Shown here piece after piece: positions 35,114-43,605 of a stretch of 64,000 nt of DNA. The stretch covers positions 2,476,438 through 2,540,437 of the forward strand of contig OX381716.1 of NCBI GenBank assembly GCA_947462335.1, in the 5' to 3' direction. The notes under the pieces were generated by a model. The model searched no databases. It was not told the origin of the DNA and saw only the letters and a list, made by a program, of their open reading frames with translations. Numbering within the stretch: the stretch's first letter is position 1; each line of letters opens with the position of its first letter. The DNA is from Harmothoe impar (lineage: Eukaryota > Annelida > Polychaeta > Phyllodocida > Polynoidae). A program made the position numbers and the translations under genes.

Positions 35114-35503
35114 AGTAGTATAGTATGTATCGGAACGGGACTATAGTTAAGTACTGTTTATTACTCAATCGATATGCAGCCAATCAGAGGCCTCCATTTG
35201 GTCACGTGACCCGTTGCCATGGTAACGTGACCTACTTAGGGCTCTCAGCCAATCAGAAGCCAGCATTCTGGGTGACCTACTGACCTACTTAGAAGCTCTC
35301 AGCCAATCAGAGGCCGGCATTCTGGTAACCATGGTAACGTGACCTACTTACGTCACGTGACCTACTTCGGCTCAGCCAATCAGAAGCCGGCATTCTGGTA
35401 ACTAGGGTAACGTGACCTACTTAGGGTTTGTTTATAAACAACACCACGTGGCTCTCTTGTTTGTAAACAACACCACGTGACACGTGACTGTTTGTAAACA
35501 AAC
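35114..35503 (+). repeat. Left terminal inverted repeat of element A
   Basis: Reverse complement of 45219-45610 with only a handful of substitutions. The terminal ~98 bases match element B. Inside lie repeated promoter-type words: several AGCCAATCAG (CCAAT box), CACGTGAC (E-box), RFX X-box-like GTTGCCATGGTAAC at 35213-35226 and GTAACCATGGTAAC at 35325-35338, GGCATTCTGG words, and near the inner end CACGTG/TGTTTGTAAACAA words. Confidence 0.95.
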
Positions 35504-35617
35504 AAACGAAAAAAAAGTTATGTAGCTTGTATTATAGAAATAAAAACACAACAAGATAATTTCTTTTCTTTTCATTTTATTCTTTATTTTCATTTCAATC
35601 AGAAAAAACACACAAGT
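35504..35617 (-). terminator. 3' end/poly(A) region of the element A minus-strand genes
   Basis: AT-rich stretch between TIR and first gene with several TTTATT words (AATAAA on the minus strand), for example near 35576-35590. AATAAAAACACAACAA at about 35541 is nearly identical to the equivalent position in element B (about 52945), so the 3' flank is conserved between the two elements. Confidence 0.5.
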
Positions 35618-35917
35618 TTATGCTTTTTTAGCTTGCTTCTTCGATTTGCAGCAACTCAACAGGCCGCAAAGTCTCACGCCGCCGTCACTCGCACCACCAC
35701 ACCCCGGACGAGTTCTCTCCAATACACATTGCACGACTTTGGATAAATCCAACACCATTTCGGCAAGGCAGAGAATCTTTGCTTCCATGAAACGGCCGCC
35801 ATCGCAACAACCCGTCACAACAGCATCATCGATAGCTTCTGACTCACGACCCGGTCGCTCAGCTTTGGGATTCTGCTCATGCGCATGACGCACTTCTTGG
35901 GGTTTCTTGTTCGACAT
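35618..35917 (-). CDS. Small Cys-rich hypothetical protein
   Basis: A 99-aa frame at the left end of the gene block. Its 5' part overlaps the 3' end of the protease gene by about 100 bases in another frame. It contains KAERPGRESEAIDDAV, a possible amphipathic helix (EAKILCLAEMVLDLSKVV) and a basic Cys-containing C-terminus (LLSCCKSKKQAKKA). I do not recognise it. It fills the only coding space between the protease and the TIR and lies just upstream of a poly(A)-like region, which favours a real gene. Confidence 0.4.
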   Translation of the reverse strand: MSNKKPQEVRHAHEQNPKAERPGRESEAIDDAVVTGCCDGGRFMEAKILCLAEMVLDLSKVVQCVLERTRPGCGGASDGGVRLCGLLSCCKSKKQAKKA

Positions 35918-36267
35918 GCTTCAATTAGGAAATGAACGCAATGAGGTCCACAGGTGTCAGCAGAAGTGTCTTGTAGTTGAATGCGGTTTCTTTGCCACTT
36001 GAACGGAGCAGAGCGTTCCACGAAGGACAAGAACTCCGCACTCAGCGGCGGTAAGCCGAAAGAATCAAAGTAGTACACTTCACCCGTGCTCGACACGTAA
36101 AACGCCACCCAATGCTGACCTGGTAAATGTTGCGGATCTGTGTTGCTCACGAAACAAGTGTCTTTGATAGGGTGCTTCGGAATAGTGTCACAAGAGAAAA
36201 CGCCCAGGAAACGATGTTTTGTGTGAACGTTTTCCTTCAACACTCTGCTTATTTCAAGCGTGTTCAT
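35815..36267 (-). CDS. Adenain-like cysteine protease (virion maturation)
   Basis: The 150-aa protein starts at the ATG at 36267 (MNTLEISRVLKEN). The longer upstream frame overlaps the capsid gene and lacks family similarity. Adenain/Ulp1-type signatures are GQHWVAF (catalytic His), EVYYFDSFG (acidic residue) and DTCGPHCVHFL (catalytic Cys). In adenoviruses, adintoviruses and Polintons this enzyme cleaves capsid precursors. The start lies about 30 bp downstream of the capsid stop. Confidence 0.85.
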   Translation of the reverse strand: MNTLEISRVLKENVHTKHRFLGVFSCDTIPKHPIKDTCFVSNTDPQHLPGQHWVAFYVSSTGEVYYFDSFGLPPLSAEFLSFVERSAPFKWQRNRIQLQDTSADTCGPHCVHFLIEACRTRNPKKCVMRMSRIPKLSDRVVSQKLSMMLL

Positions 36268-36296
36268 ACGATACGCCAAGTACCGCGGTCTTGTCT

Positions 36297-37604
36297 TCAG
36301 TTCATGTGGTAGTCGGTGATGGGGTGTCGATCTCGGGTCAGCTCGACGACGTTGTCGTACACCAAGTAGAGTAGCACGGTTGTTGTCGCTAGTAGCGCCG
36401 AGCGGAAACTGACTTCCACCCTCAGCTGACCCGCTCTTATAAGGTTCACGCGACACCCGTCGTGCGATCTGTCTGGGGTTAAGTCGAGGGGGAACACCGT
36501 GTAACCGTTCAGGAATTGATCGTATGAAATACCGCAGGAGCGCGCGCCTTCGTACATCCCCGTTTCCGTGTGTAGCGCCAAGTACTCTCTCACGGCCGCT
36601 TTGGTCTTAAAGTCGGGCACATACGCGTCGTTCGGCACTTTCTGATCGTTCACTATCACTTGAAGCGAGCTGATGTCGTAATGCTTCATCTCGAACGGGT
36701 TCTTGGTGAAGCTACCGTTGAAGGCGTCGTGGTCCAGGAAGCAAATCATCATCGACTTGGGAAGCTGGCCTGTGTTGGAGTGCGTGTAGCTGTGATCTCT
36801 GTTACCTTGAGGGATGGCGTACGTCGTCACTTCCACTCTGTTCACCGGGTAGTCGAAGGGTCCGTGTTCTATCACCGCTCTCTCGTGCGTTTCCGCTACA
36901 GCGTCCGCCACCAACACGCGTCGCACGTAGAGCTTTGCTTTGTAGATCTTCAAGCTGTAGCCTCCGTCAGCGGCGCACATCAGATAGAAAGAGGGCGCCG
37001 CCTGTTTCAGAGTGAGATTGATTTCCGTCTCTCCAACGATGAGCTTCGGTTGATGAGCCAGGTCAAAGTGCAGTCGCGCCATCAGCGAAAAGCGCTTGTT
37101 GGAGATTAGCTTCTTGCGCGCTTTGTACCCCGCATTCGCGTCAGTCAACGTGTCAAACTGACCGGGCGTATCTTCATGCCACCCCTGGGCGCTCATGACG
37201 CCGTCCTTCACGTCTTTGTTGTAGTTGAGTAACCCTTCCAAGTAAGCTCGGTAAGGGTAGGTCTCGGTGTTGCCAGACACTTTGAAACCGCCGATGGAGA
37301 CTTGCACGTCTTTGAAGAGCGAGTGAGCCAAGTTGTTCACCGGAGCTACTGCGTCGGTGTCATCGATCGCCGTTCCGTTCGCTTTCAGCACTTGACATTC
37401 CAGATGAAGGTAATTCTCGTTGAGGTCTGTGTACTCTTGCGACTTGTTGATGGTGAAATTTATGTTACCTCCATCCTCTAAAGAGCTTTTTGTTTCTATC
37501 CCCAGGAAAGACGACTTTAAGATAGTAGTCTGAGTCGGCGCTACGGTGTGCAGGTCGAGCTCAGAGAGCGCGCACTCGTTACTGCTCTCGTGTACGTAAG
37601 CCAT
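36297..37604 (-). CDS. Major capsid protein, double jelly-roll (hexon) type
   Basis: This 435-aa protein has the features of Polinton/adintovirus major capsid proteins. These are LEDGGNINFTI near the N-terminus, the block VNNLAHSLFKDVQVSIGG, and TYPYRAYLEGLLNY, followed by a long beta-rich body and KPIxL-type strands. It would form pseudo-hexameric capsomers. The length is slightly shorter than many family members. Its start follows a TATA-like element in the short upstream gap. Confidence 0.8.
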   Translation of the reverse strand: MAYVHESSNECALSELDLHTVAPTQTTILKSSFLGIETKSSLEDGGNINFTINKSQEYTDLNENYLHLECQVLKANGTAIDDTDAVAPVNNLAHSLFKDVQVSIGGFKVSGNTETYPYRAYLEGLLNYNKDVKDGVMSAQGWHEDTPGQFDTLTDANAGYKARKKLISNKRFSLMARLHFDLAHQPKLIVGETEINLTLKQAAPSFYLMCAADGGYSLKIYKAKLYVRRVLVADAVAETHERAVIEHGPFDYPVNRVEVTTYAIPQGNRDHSYTHSNTGQLPKSMMICFLDHDAFNGSFTKNPFEMKHYDISSLQVIVNDQKVPNDAYVPDFKTKAAVREYLALHTETGMYEGARSCGISYDQFLNGYTVFPLDLTPDRSHDGCRVNLIRAGQLRVEVSFRSALLATTTVLLYLVYDNVVELTRDRHPITDYHMN

Positions 37605-37658
37605 TGTGTTCTCTCTTCACGCAGCCGACAGACTGACGCCGACCGCCTCCAGTCTTTT

Positions 37659-37666
37659 TATTTATA
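37659..37666 (-). promoter_or_regulatory. TATA-like box upstream of the capsid gene
   Basis: The minus strand reads GGTATAAATAAAAAG about 55 bases before the capsid ATG, in the ~79-bp gap after the preceding ORF. Other gene gaps in this block are 4-11 bp, so this longer gap plausibly marks a separate promoter for the abundant structural gene. Confidence 0.55.
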
Positions 37667-37683
37667 CCTGAACGCCTAGGCGC

Positions 37684-38115
37684 TTACCGGTCGAATACAT
37701 CCCCTCTACGTCTCTTGCAAGAGCCACCACCCGTCTGAGGGGAATGCCCACGACGACGTTTCGACCCTTTCTTAGACGCGACAGTCGTCTTTCCTCCCGA
37801 GAACGCCGTACTCGCCAGTCTCTTCAGAGCGCCTGCGCCTCGGTCTTTCACGCTGCTCTTTAAAGTCCGACCCGCCAGCACATCTTTAGCTACGCCCACA
37901 CCGGTGCGGAGCAGCGTTTTTCCCACCGACTTCAACAGCGGGGTAGCCGAGCGCATCAGACCTAACAGAGCGCCGCCCAAACCGTGCCCGCTCTGGAAAG
38001 AGCGCCCGCTGTACACGGTCACGCCGTTGCCCAGCTGCGCGTTGTAGTAATCGCTGTACCCTCTGCCGAAGTCGGTGCGCCCTTGTGGAAAGTATGGAAC
38101 GCGTTGACGCATCAT
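37684..38115 (-). CDS. Basic Gly/Ser-rich virion core or membrane-active protein
   Basis: A 143-aa protein with a Gly-rich, mildly hydrophobic amphipathic centre (HGLGGALLGLMRSATPLLKS) and a very basic C-terminus containing KKGSKRRRGH and CKRRRGD. Such proteins beside the capsid genes of adintoviruses are compared with adenovirus core/pVI-pX-type proteins. The exact function here is inferred from composition and position. The gap to the next ORF is 11 bp. Confidence 0.55.
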   Translation of the reverse strand: MMRQRVPYFPQGRTDFGRGYSDYYNAQLGNGVTVYSGRSFQSGHGLGGALLGLMRSATPLLKSVGKTLLRTGVGVAKDVLAGRTLKSSVKDRGAGALKRLASTAFSGGKTTVASKKGSKRRRGHSPQTGGGSCKRRRGDVFDR

Positions 38116-38126
38116 TTTTCTCTCTT

Positions 38127-39245
38127 TCAGCGCTCAATAGGTCTCAGATGAAGTGTCACGGTCACCTCGCCTCTACCGAATGGGATGGAATGACCGGATC
38201 GGTCTCTTAAATAGATGCCGACCTCGGTGAACCTCTTGGATTTCAAGGGGAAATAATCCAAATGGGGAAAACTGATAGCTTGCACGCCTTCTCGACGCTT
38301 TCCGCCTCTGTCCACCGCCACGCAGCGCAACAGCGGCACTTGCATGTCGCCCACACGTCTCTCTTGGATCATGTCGGTGTATATGTACACAGAGTGCACG
38401 TCTCCGTAAACATCCATCGAGTAGGCGCCGGTAGTCGGCGACGCGAAACGCGTCTTCTCTCCGAAGCCTAGAACGCATGCGAGATGCGGAGTCAGCAGGA
38501 CAGCGCAGTGTCTCGGCGGTTTGATGGTGACGCGTTTCGTCTTGGCGTCGTACGATAAGATCCGCATCGGTTTGAGCAAGAAGCTCTCGCCCTCTAGTCT
38601 GTCATCTCGCATCGTCTCACTCAAGCGCTCGACTAGGGTGTGGTTGCTTCCGGTGAAAATAGGAGGTATCTGGAATATGTTTGGCATGAAACTGCGCACG
38701 CCCATGTGTTTCTCCATCTCTTCGATCATATGTCTTGCTTGATCGCTGATCGCCTTCTTCTTCACCGCCGGGGACAAGAACTTCTTGTATACGGCATTCG
38801 TCTGTCTCAAGTCGACCTCTCTCTTGAACCTTTTTGTTTCCGGTTTCAATTGCTGCTCTTCCGCCGTGTCTGATATCTCTTCCACCGTTACATAGCTCGC
38901 TTCCTTCCAGCTCAGCGGGAAGTCTGAGCTGAACGTTAGCTTGCTCAGACCGTTCGCGTTTCTCATTTCCCGCCAGGCCACCTGTGGTTTTTTTCCTTCG
39001 GCGAATTTAGTGTCTTTTAAAACCTGGATCGCCTCCTCTAGCGAACCCTTGGTGCGCAGAGGAACAACGATGATCAAGTCGTCGTCGTGCACGTTAGTCC
39101 ATTCTGTAGGGAGGATGATCTCAGTCAGAGCCGCTTCGTACGCTTCGGGCAGAAGGAGCGGCGAGTCGAAGTGAGTTCGGAAAGACGTCAAGCTGTTGTC
39201 AGGATAATACTCCATAGAGCTGTTGCTAGGTAGAGTGATGTTCAT
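38127..39245 (-). CDS. Minor capsid (penton-like) protein candidate
   Basis: This 372-aa protein has the characteristic N-terminus of a conserved Polinton/adintovirus structural protein: ITLPSNSSMEYYPDNSLTSF, then LPEAYEAALTEIILPTEWTNV. That pattern is common in their virion-associated genes. It sits between the core-like protein and the integrase, the usual neighbourhood of the penton/minor capsid gene. A single jelly-roll fold is expected but not provable by eye. Confidence 0.55.
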   Translation of the reverse strand: MNITLPSNSSMEYYPDNSLTSFRTHFDSPLLLPEAYEAALTEIILPTEWTNVHDDDLIIVVPLRTKGSLEEAIQVLKDTKFAEGKKPQVAWREMRNANGLSKLTFSSDFPLSWKEASYVTVEEISDTAEEQQLKPETKRFKREVDLRQTNAVYKKFLSPAVKKKAISDQARHMIEEMEKHMGVRSFMPNIFQIPPIFTGSNHTLVERLSETMRDDRLEGESFLLKPMRILSYDAKTKRVTIKPPRHCAVLLTPHLACVLGFGEKTRFASPTTGAYSMDVYGDVHSVYIYTDMIQERRVGDMQVPLLRCVAVDRGGKRREGVQAISFPHLDYFPLKSKRFTEVGIYLRDRSGHSIPFGRGEVTVTLHLRPIER

Positions 39246-39249
39246 TTTG

Positions 39250-40386
39250 TTACGTTATTTTTTTGACGGGGATCCACTCGTTGAACTTGTCGTCGTAACC
39301 TAACCAACGTACGAAAGCTAACTCTTTACCGTCGACGGTCTTGCGGCGCAACACCTCGTCTATCAGGTAGTTCTTGTCGTAACGACTCTTGTACACCTTC
39401 TGAACCTCTTCCGGGTAGAAGACGCCTTTTATCTCCTCGCCCTTGTCGTCTTTCAGCTCGAACCCTCTGCTTCCCAACGTCTTAGCAACGTCGACCACTT
39501 CCTCGCGCCAGTTTCCCTCGTACCCTTTGTCGAAGGCGCCTTTGGTTCTCAACATCCTCACTCTGTCACCCGGAGCGATGACGTCGACGGCGGACGTCTT
39601 TGTTTTTTTCTTCTTTTTCCATATTTCGTCGATTTGTTTGTTAGTTGGGAGATCTTGTCGGTAGAAAACCGTTTCGCTGTTTTCCGAGCTGACTTGAGCC
39701 GGCGCCATTTTCAACGTCTTGTGGTGAGTGCGATTGTAAGAAGACACTACATGGTGCAGTACGTCTACGTAGCGATACGTGCGCTTGTGTGTGAAATAAC
39801 GCCACAGCTTCTCCTTCAGACTGCGGTTCAAGCGCTCCACTAGACTAGCTTTGATGTCGTCGTTCTCGCCAGTGAAGAACTCTATGCCCTCGCTCTTCAA
39901 GTGATCTTGAAAGATCTTGTTCAAAAACTCTTTCCCCTTGTCTGTCTGAACAGTGCGCGGTCGTCTCTCGCCAGGGCCTGTCATCTCTCGGAAGGCCTCG
40001 GTGACATCAGCGCCGCTCTTGGATTTAATGGGAACGGCCCACGCGTACCTAGAGAAAACGTTGATCGCCGTCACCACGTACCGGAAGCGGTCGTTGTGAG
40101 ACGCCAAAGCTTGCATGTCCATAAGATCTATCTGCCACTGCTGATCGATTGCGCCGGTTATAGTCTTGTTCCTTGCGAATTTTCTCCGAATGGGTTTATG
40201 TTTAGTGTAGGCGTCCAGCGACACTAAAGCATCTCGGATGACGGCCGGGTTCAGGTGGCGAAAATGCTGTTTCTGGAGTTTAGTCACGCTAGTGAAACTG
40301 GAGGGCGCTTTGACGTCGGTATATCTAGCTACTACGCGCTTCTTTTCTTTTTCCTTCTTGGTCAGTCTCTTCACTGGTTTGCCCAT
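39250..40386 (-). CDS. Retrovirus-type DDE integrase with C-terminal chromodomain
   Basis: This 378-aa enzyme would insert linear element DNA into chromosomes. The catalytic core is WQIDLMDM (D87), VQTDKGKEF (D149) and VERLNRSL (E184); the D149-E184 spacing fits the D,D-35-E family. Core blocks RYVVTAINVFSRYAWAVPIK match Polinton integrases. The C-terminus (about 335-378, LIDEVLRRK ... FVRWLGYDDKFNEWIP) is a chromodomain, which could guide insertion to marked chromatin. It starts 4 bp after the previous ORF and overlaps the next gene by 16 bp. It is the only Polinton-type integrase in the window, so element B would depend on it or on another copy. Confidence 0.93.
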   Translation of the reverse strand: MGKPVKRLTKKEKEKKRVVARYTDVKAPSSFTSVTKLQKQHFRHLNPAVIRDALVSLDAYTKHKPIRRKFARNKTITGAIDQQWQIDLMDMQALASHNDRFRYVVTAINVFSRYAWAVPIKSKSGADVTEAFREMTGPGERRPRTVQTDKGKEFLNKIFQDHLKSEGIEFFTGENDDIKASLVERLNRSLKEKLWRYFTHKRTYRYVDVLHHVVSSYNRTHHKTLKMAPAQVSSENSETVFYRQDLPTNKQIDEIWKKKKKTKTSAVDVIAPGDRVRMLRTKGAFDKGYEGNWREEVVDVAKTLGSRGFELKDDKGEEIKGVFYPEEVQKVYKSRYDKNYLIDEVLRRKTVDGKELAFVRWLGYDDKFNEWIPVKKIT

Positions 40387-41216
40387 CGCGGGTCTGTTGA
40401 GGGCGTGAAAGACGAGCTCGCCGCTAGGCGGTTGCGCCCTTTCCTTTTCTTACGTGGCACGCTCCTATAGGAAGTCGGAGTTTGGAAAAGTTCACGGGCG
40501 TCCTCCTCGTCGTCAGAGGATTGATCGTCCACCACCTGCAGAGAAGAGTCTGCTGCTGCTACTGCTGCTGCTGCTTCTCCTTCTTCCGATTCGAAGCTCG
40601 GTCGTTTCCGACCTCTGTCAGCAAGCCGTGTGTCCAAACTTTGGCCAGGTCCGCTCGCTTTATACAGATGGTTTCCGATCAAAGCGTCTGTGGTGGGAAC
40701 CGCTTCGCGCAGCGCTTTCGTGAACGGCGAGTAGCCCGCCGGTCTGGGCGCCGTCTTCCTGAACCTGGCGGCGTCGTTCAGTAAGTCCACTATGTTGATG
40801 CAATGCTCAGGTGGTATTCTCCGACCCGACATCTCGCGCACCGCCCCGTCCTCGTTCCACTTGATCACTCCGGATTTCTCCAATTGTTTGTACAGCTCCA
40901 CGGTCCGGCGGCGATTCCTCTTGGGAACTTGGTTCGCCAACCGCTCGAGTAGGGACGCGCTGGCCTCTTCAGCAGACTGACGGAGGTGAGCCGGGGGCGA
41001 AGAAGAGTAAGACGAAGAGATGTTGCTGTTGTGGGGGTTCGCGAGAAAAAATTGCAATCTATTCAACAACCTTCGGTATTTCAACATTTTCTCGCGCGAT
41101 TCCAAAGTGGGGTCGTTCAACACTAAATCCAAGTCCCTGTAGATAAACTGTAGCACCTGGTGCAAGGCCGCGTCGGGATGAAGGGACTGCTCTGCCTGCT
41201 TGTGGTAATAGGCCAT
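40371..41216 (-). CDS. Conserved Polinton/adintovirus protein of unknown role
   Basis: A 281-aa protein. The middle reads GVIKWNEDGAVREMSG, IPPEHCINIVDLLNDAARFR and GYSPFTKALREAVPTTDALIGN. I associate this arrangement (W-x-x-x-G-E/A, I-DLL, P-x-GY-x-F, NVP/VPT, IGN) with a widespread uncharacterised Polinton gene. The C-terminal part is acidic (SFESEEGEA, DDQSSDDEEDARELF) and then basic (RKKRKGRNR). Function unknown; virion-associated or regulatory roles are both possible. Confidence 0.55.
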   Translation of the reverse strand: MAYYHKQAEQSLHPDAALHQVLQFIYRDLDLVLNDPTLESREKMLKYRRLLNRLQFFLANPHNSNISSSYSSSPPAHLRQSAEEASASLLERLANQVPKRNRRRTVELYKQLEKSGVIKWNEDGAVREMSGRRIPPEHCINIVDLLNDAARFRKTAPRPAGYSPFTKALREAVPTTDALIGNHLYKASGPGQSLDTRLADRGRKRPSFESEEGEAAAAVAAADSSLQVVDDQSSDDEEDARELFQTPTSYRSVPRKKRKGRNRLAASSSFTPSTDPRWANQ

Positions 41217-41545
41217 GTCGGCGGGTAGGCGGGCGGCGGTGGCAGGAGCGGAACTCTCGTTCTTTTCAGTGCGCTCATCAGGAAGAGGAGGAAGGTTTGG
41301 AGCAGTAGAAGTACTAGCAGCAGCGACTGCAGTAGTAGCAGCGCTAGTAGTATAGCAGCAGCGGGCACATGATGAAGTAGACCTGCTCGTGATGATTTGT
41401 AGAGCGTCTCAGGATCCACGAGCGCTAAACGTTTGTAGTGTTGTTGCTGCTCTGAGTCCGTCATGGGGACGACGGTGGCAATGACGCTGGTGGTGGCGGT
41501 AGTGGTGGTGCTGTCGGCGAGTAGGTGTCGAATGACGTGTCTCAT
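41123..41545 (-). CDS. Small membrane-segment protein candidate, ATGA overlap
   Basis: A 140-aa frame whose ATG overlaps the stop of the preceding ORF as ATGA (41542-41545), a compact arrangement seen in viral gene blocks. It contains a strongly hydrophobic segment (AAILLALLLLQSLLLVLLLL) followed by KRTR, a plausible transmembrane helix. Part of the hydrophobicity comes from GCA/GTA triplet repeats, so chance cannot be excluded. It overlaps the start of the 281-aa gene by 94 bases. Confidence 0.35.
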   Translation of the reverse strand: MRHVIRHLLADSTTTTATTSVIATVVPMTDSEQQQHYKRLALVDPETLYKSSRAGLLHHVPAAAILLALLLLQSLLLVLLLLQTFLLFLMSALKRTRVPLLPPPPAYPPTWPITTSRQSSPFIPTRPCTRCYSLSTGTWI

Positions 41546-41874
41546 ATACGGAGAATGCTCTTTATAAGCGGTAAGGCCATCCCTATGAGAGCCGGAATGA
41601 GGAAACCTCCCTCTTGTACCAAGACGCGTCTCTTTTTTTTGATGGGCGTAGATTTTTTGCCGACCTCCCTCAACACGTCAGCCGATTCTCGAAGCTTGTC
41701 CAGTTGTTTGTCGCTGAGCGGGATGTTCCCTACCAGTAAATTGTGACAGATCTCACTCAACGCTGCGATCAGCTCGTCGCTTCCAGAGTCTATTAGATGC
41801 GAGCAGTCCTTTGGCGAGCACTTAGCTAAGTGCTTGAGAGTACCAAAGTGTCTTTCGAGTAGATGAGAAGACAT
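41542..41874 (-). CDS. Conserved small Polinton protein with basic motif and hydrophobic tail
   Basis: A 110-aa protein with a helical N-terminus (DELIAALSEICHNLLVGNIP, LSDKQLDKLRESADVLREV), a basic cluster KKKRRVLV and a C-terminus GGFLIPALIGMALPLIKSI. This layout recurs as a small gene in many animal Polintons. The GGFL-hydrophobic tail could act on membranes during entry or assembly (inference). It lies 10 bp after the ATPase stop. Confidence 0.6.
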   Translation of the reverse strand: MSSHLLERHFGTLKHLAKCSPKDCSHLIDSGSDELIAALSEICHNLLVGNIPLSDKQLDKLRESADVLREVGKKSTPIKKKRRVLVQEGGFLIPALIGMALPLIKSILRI

Positions 41875-41884
41875 TTTTCTTTTG

Positions 41885-42604
41885 CTACTGCTTTCTGTTG
41901 TTCTTTTTTTTGTCTAGCGGTACGAACACTAGCTGAGAGTGTATGGCCGTCAAAGAGGAGCGTATTCTCAGATCGTCAGGTGTTGACTGCTTGAAGTCCA
42001 GGAGGAGGTATGAGTGAGGTCGCTTGAGTTCATGGGTAAATATACTAGAGAGAGCCGCCGCGTTGGACGGAAACACCTGGCGAGACAGACTAGCTATTTG
42101 CCCCATGTCGCGCGGGTTCTTGAAAACGATCATGTAGTGAGCGTTCAGACTCATAGTTCGAAAGTCGGGTGATTTCTGGAAGAGGTTCTGAGTGATGTAT
42201 ATGACGCTCACGTTCCAGTGATGCGAGTATTTAGTAAAGATGTCGGCTACCACTTGCTGATTGGAACTGCTCATCAGATCGTCCAATATCAGTAGAGTGT
42301 GGGGTCGTAAAGCGTCTTCTGCTACTTCCACGTCTCCCGCTATAGACTCTTTGCTAGGAAGACCTTCTCTGAATTCCACACCGTACCGATTTTCCATTTT
42401 TTCAAACAGAGGTTGCCACTCGCCGTAATGGTAAAAAGTCTTTTCCACCGGCGGCGTGACCAAATTGTTCACGTCGCTCAGAAATTGATCCACCAAGCGC
42501 GATTTTCCACAACCCGACGGACCGCTAATGATACAACTAAAGGGTCCTTGTAGTCGAGCGTCGAAATGAATTTCTGTGAAGAGTTTGCTTTTACTACTGG
42601 ACAT
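41885..42604 (-). CDS. FtsK/HerA-type genome packaging ATPase
   Basis: This 239-aa protein has Walker A GPSGCGKS (28-35) and Walker B TLLILDDLM (D108-D109), preceded by HFDARLQGPFSCIIS and followed by a sensor-like VIYITQNLFQKSPDFRTMSL. That is the layout of the A32-like packaging ATPases of Polintons, adintoviruses and large DNA viruses. It would drive DNA into the capsid. A TATA-like AATAAAAAGG lies about 100 bp upstream (near 42705). It is the first gene of the compact block in transcription order. Confidence 0.9.
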   Translation of the reverse strand: MSSSKSKLFTEIHFDARLQGPFSCIISGPSGCGKSRLVDQFLSDVNNLVTPPVEKTFYHYGEWQPLFEKMENRYGVEFREGLPSKESIAGDVEVAEDALRPHTLLILDDLMSSSNQQVVADIFTKYSHHWNVSVIYITQNLFQKSPDFRTMSLNAHYMIVFKNPRDMGQIASLSRQVFPSNAAALSSIFTHELKRPHSYLLLDFKQSTPDDLRIRSSLTAIHSQLVFVPLDKKKNNRKQ

Positions 42605-42811
42605 TTTTCAGGACGCGTCAGAGAGCGGTTGTGTGTGTGACTGTCTGCTGTGTTTCTCACTCGAACGGTCGGCGGTGAATGGTTGTGGAGAAAAGTCCGC
42701 CGACCTTTTTATTGATTCCGGCCGGTGTCACAGTAGCGGCGGCAGAAGTGTCTTTTTTTTCTTTTTATTTTTTGCGATAAAATTCTATTTTCACTCAATA
42801 GTCATAAATGT

Positions 42812-42844
42812 TTTGTATCAGACTCCAGAGGAGTCTGATACAAA
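42812..42844. repeat. 15-bp-arm hairpin in the intergenic region of element A
   Basis: TTTGTATCAGACTCC (42812-42826), loop AGA, then its exact complement GGAGTCTGATACAAA (42830-42844). It lies between the ATPase start region and the 3' end of the 216-aa gene, next to a GGA-repeat/poly(A) tract (42866-42920). It may be a transcript 3'-end or replication structure. Confidence 0.9.
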
Positions 42845-42954
42845 TATTTATTTTTTTAAAAAAAAGAAGAGAGAGAAGAGGAGGAGGAGGAGGAGGAGGA
42901 GGAAGAGGAGGAGGAGGAGAAAAGCGCAGATTAATTTTTTTTTTTTTTTTTTCT

Positions 42955-43605
42955 TTAGGCAAAGCTCGTCGCTTTGCCGCTTTCTTTTCTATTTCTGTGT
43001 TGTGACAGGATCGTCTCGAAAAAGCAATAAGGTGTGTGAGCGCGGCGGTGACAAACACATATCGGTGCGTATGGTATGAAATAGTGCGTCCCTATCTTCT
43101 TCCATTCGGCTGCGTTGCAATAAGCGGGATAACAAGTGACGACGTCGAAACTTTTAGTTACCGTGTTCACGTCGGCCACAACGCGCGCCCACCGAGTGGG
43201 AGCTGCAGTCACTCCCAAGAATCCGATCGGTTTGCGGAATCGTTTCATAGCGCTTATTCTCACTATATAAGAAGAGGCGGGGTGAGGAGAGTGGCGGCGC
43301 TCTTTCTGTTCATGAAACGCCCAACGAGTGGGGGCGCTGAGAGCGGATATTATGCAACGGTAGAGTAAATACGGTTCTGAGAAGACGGCTCTCGGCCATG
43401 TCGCTACGTTTTCCTTTTCCGCTCTTGTATAACGACGATGGCGCTCAGCTTTGCTTTTCTCGAGAATTCGGTACGCTTCAAGAGATGCGTGAACCTCAAC
43501 TACGTGACGCTCTCTCCTTTGAGATAAAAAAATAGCCGGGCAGTTGAGGAGGGCCCTTTGATCGCGCGATCGTCTTTTAGAAACTCGCGCCCTCTGCCGT
43601 GCCAT
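42955..43605 (-). CDS. Unknown basic 216-aa protein
   Basis: No family recognised. The N-terminus is highly basic (ARQRARVSKRRSRDQRA). Two similar phrases, LSAPTRWAFHE and AAPTRWARVVAD, about 60 residues apart suggest an internal repeat, and the C-terminal third is Cys/Tyr/His-rich (VTCYPAYCNAAEW, APICVCHRRAHTPYC). A TATA box lies at 43839-43848. The first ATG downstream of the expected transcription start is the one used here (43605), which supports a real gene. Possibly a regulatory or DNA-binding protein. Confidence 0.5.
   Translation of the reverse strand: MARQRARVSKRRSRDQRALLNCPAIFLSQRRERHVVEVHASLEAYRILEKSKAERHRRYTRAEKENVATWPRAVFSEPYLLYRCIISALSAPTRWAFHEQKERRHSPHPASSYIVRISAMKRFRKPIGFLGVTAAPTRWARVVADVNTVTKSFDVVTCYPAYCNAAEWKKIGTHYFIPYAPICVCHRRAHTPYCFFETILSQHRNRKESGKATSFA
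42958..42978. repeat. 8-bp-arm hairpin at the 3' end of the 216-aa gene
   Basis: GGCAAAGC (42958-42965), loop TCGTC, GCTTTGCC (42971-42978). It overlaps the last codons and stop of the ORF at 42955-43605 and is followed on the minus strand by a homopolymer A run. Confidence 0.8.
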
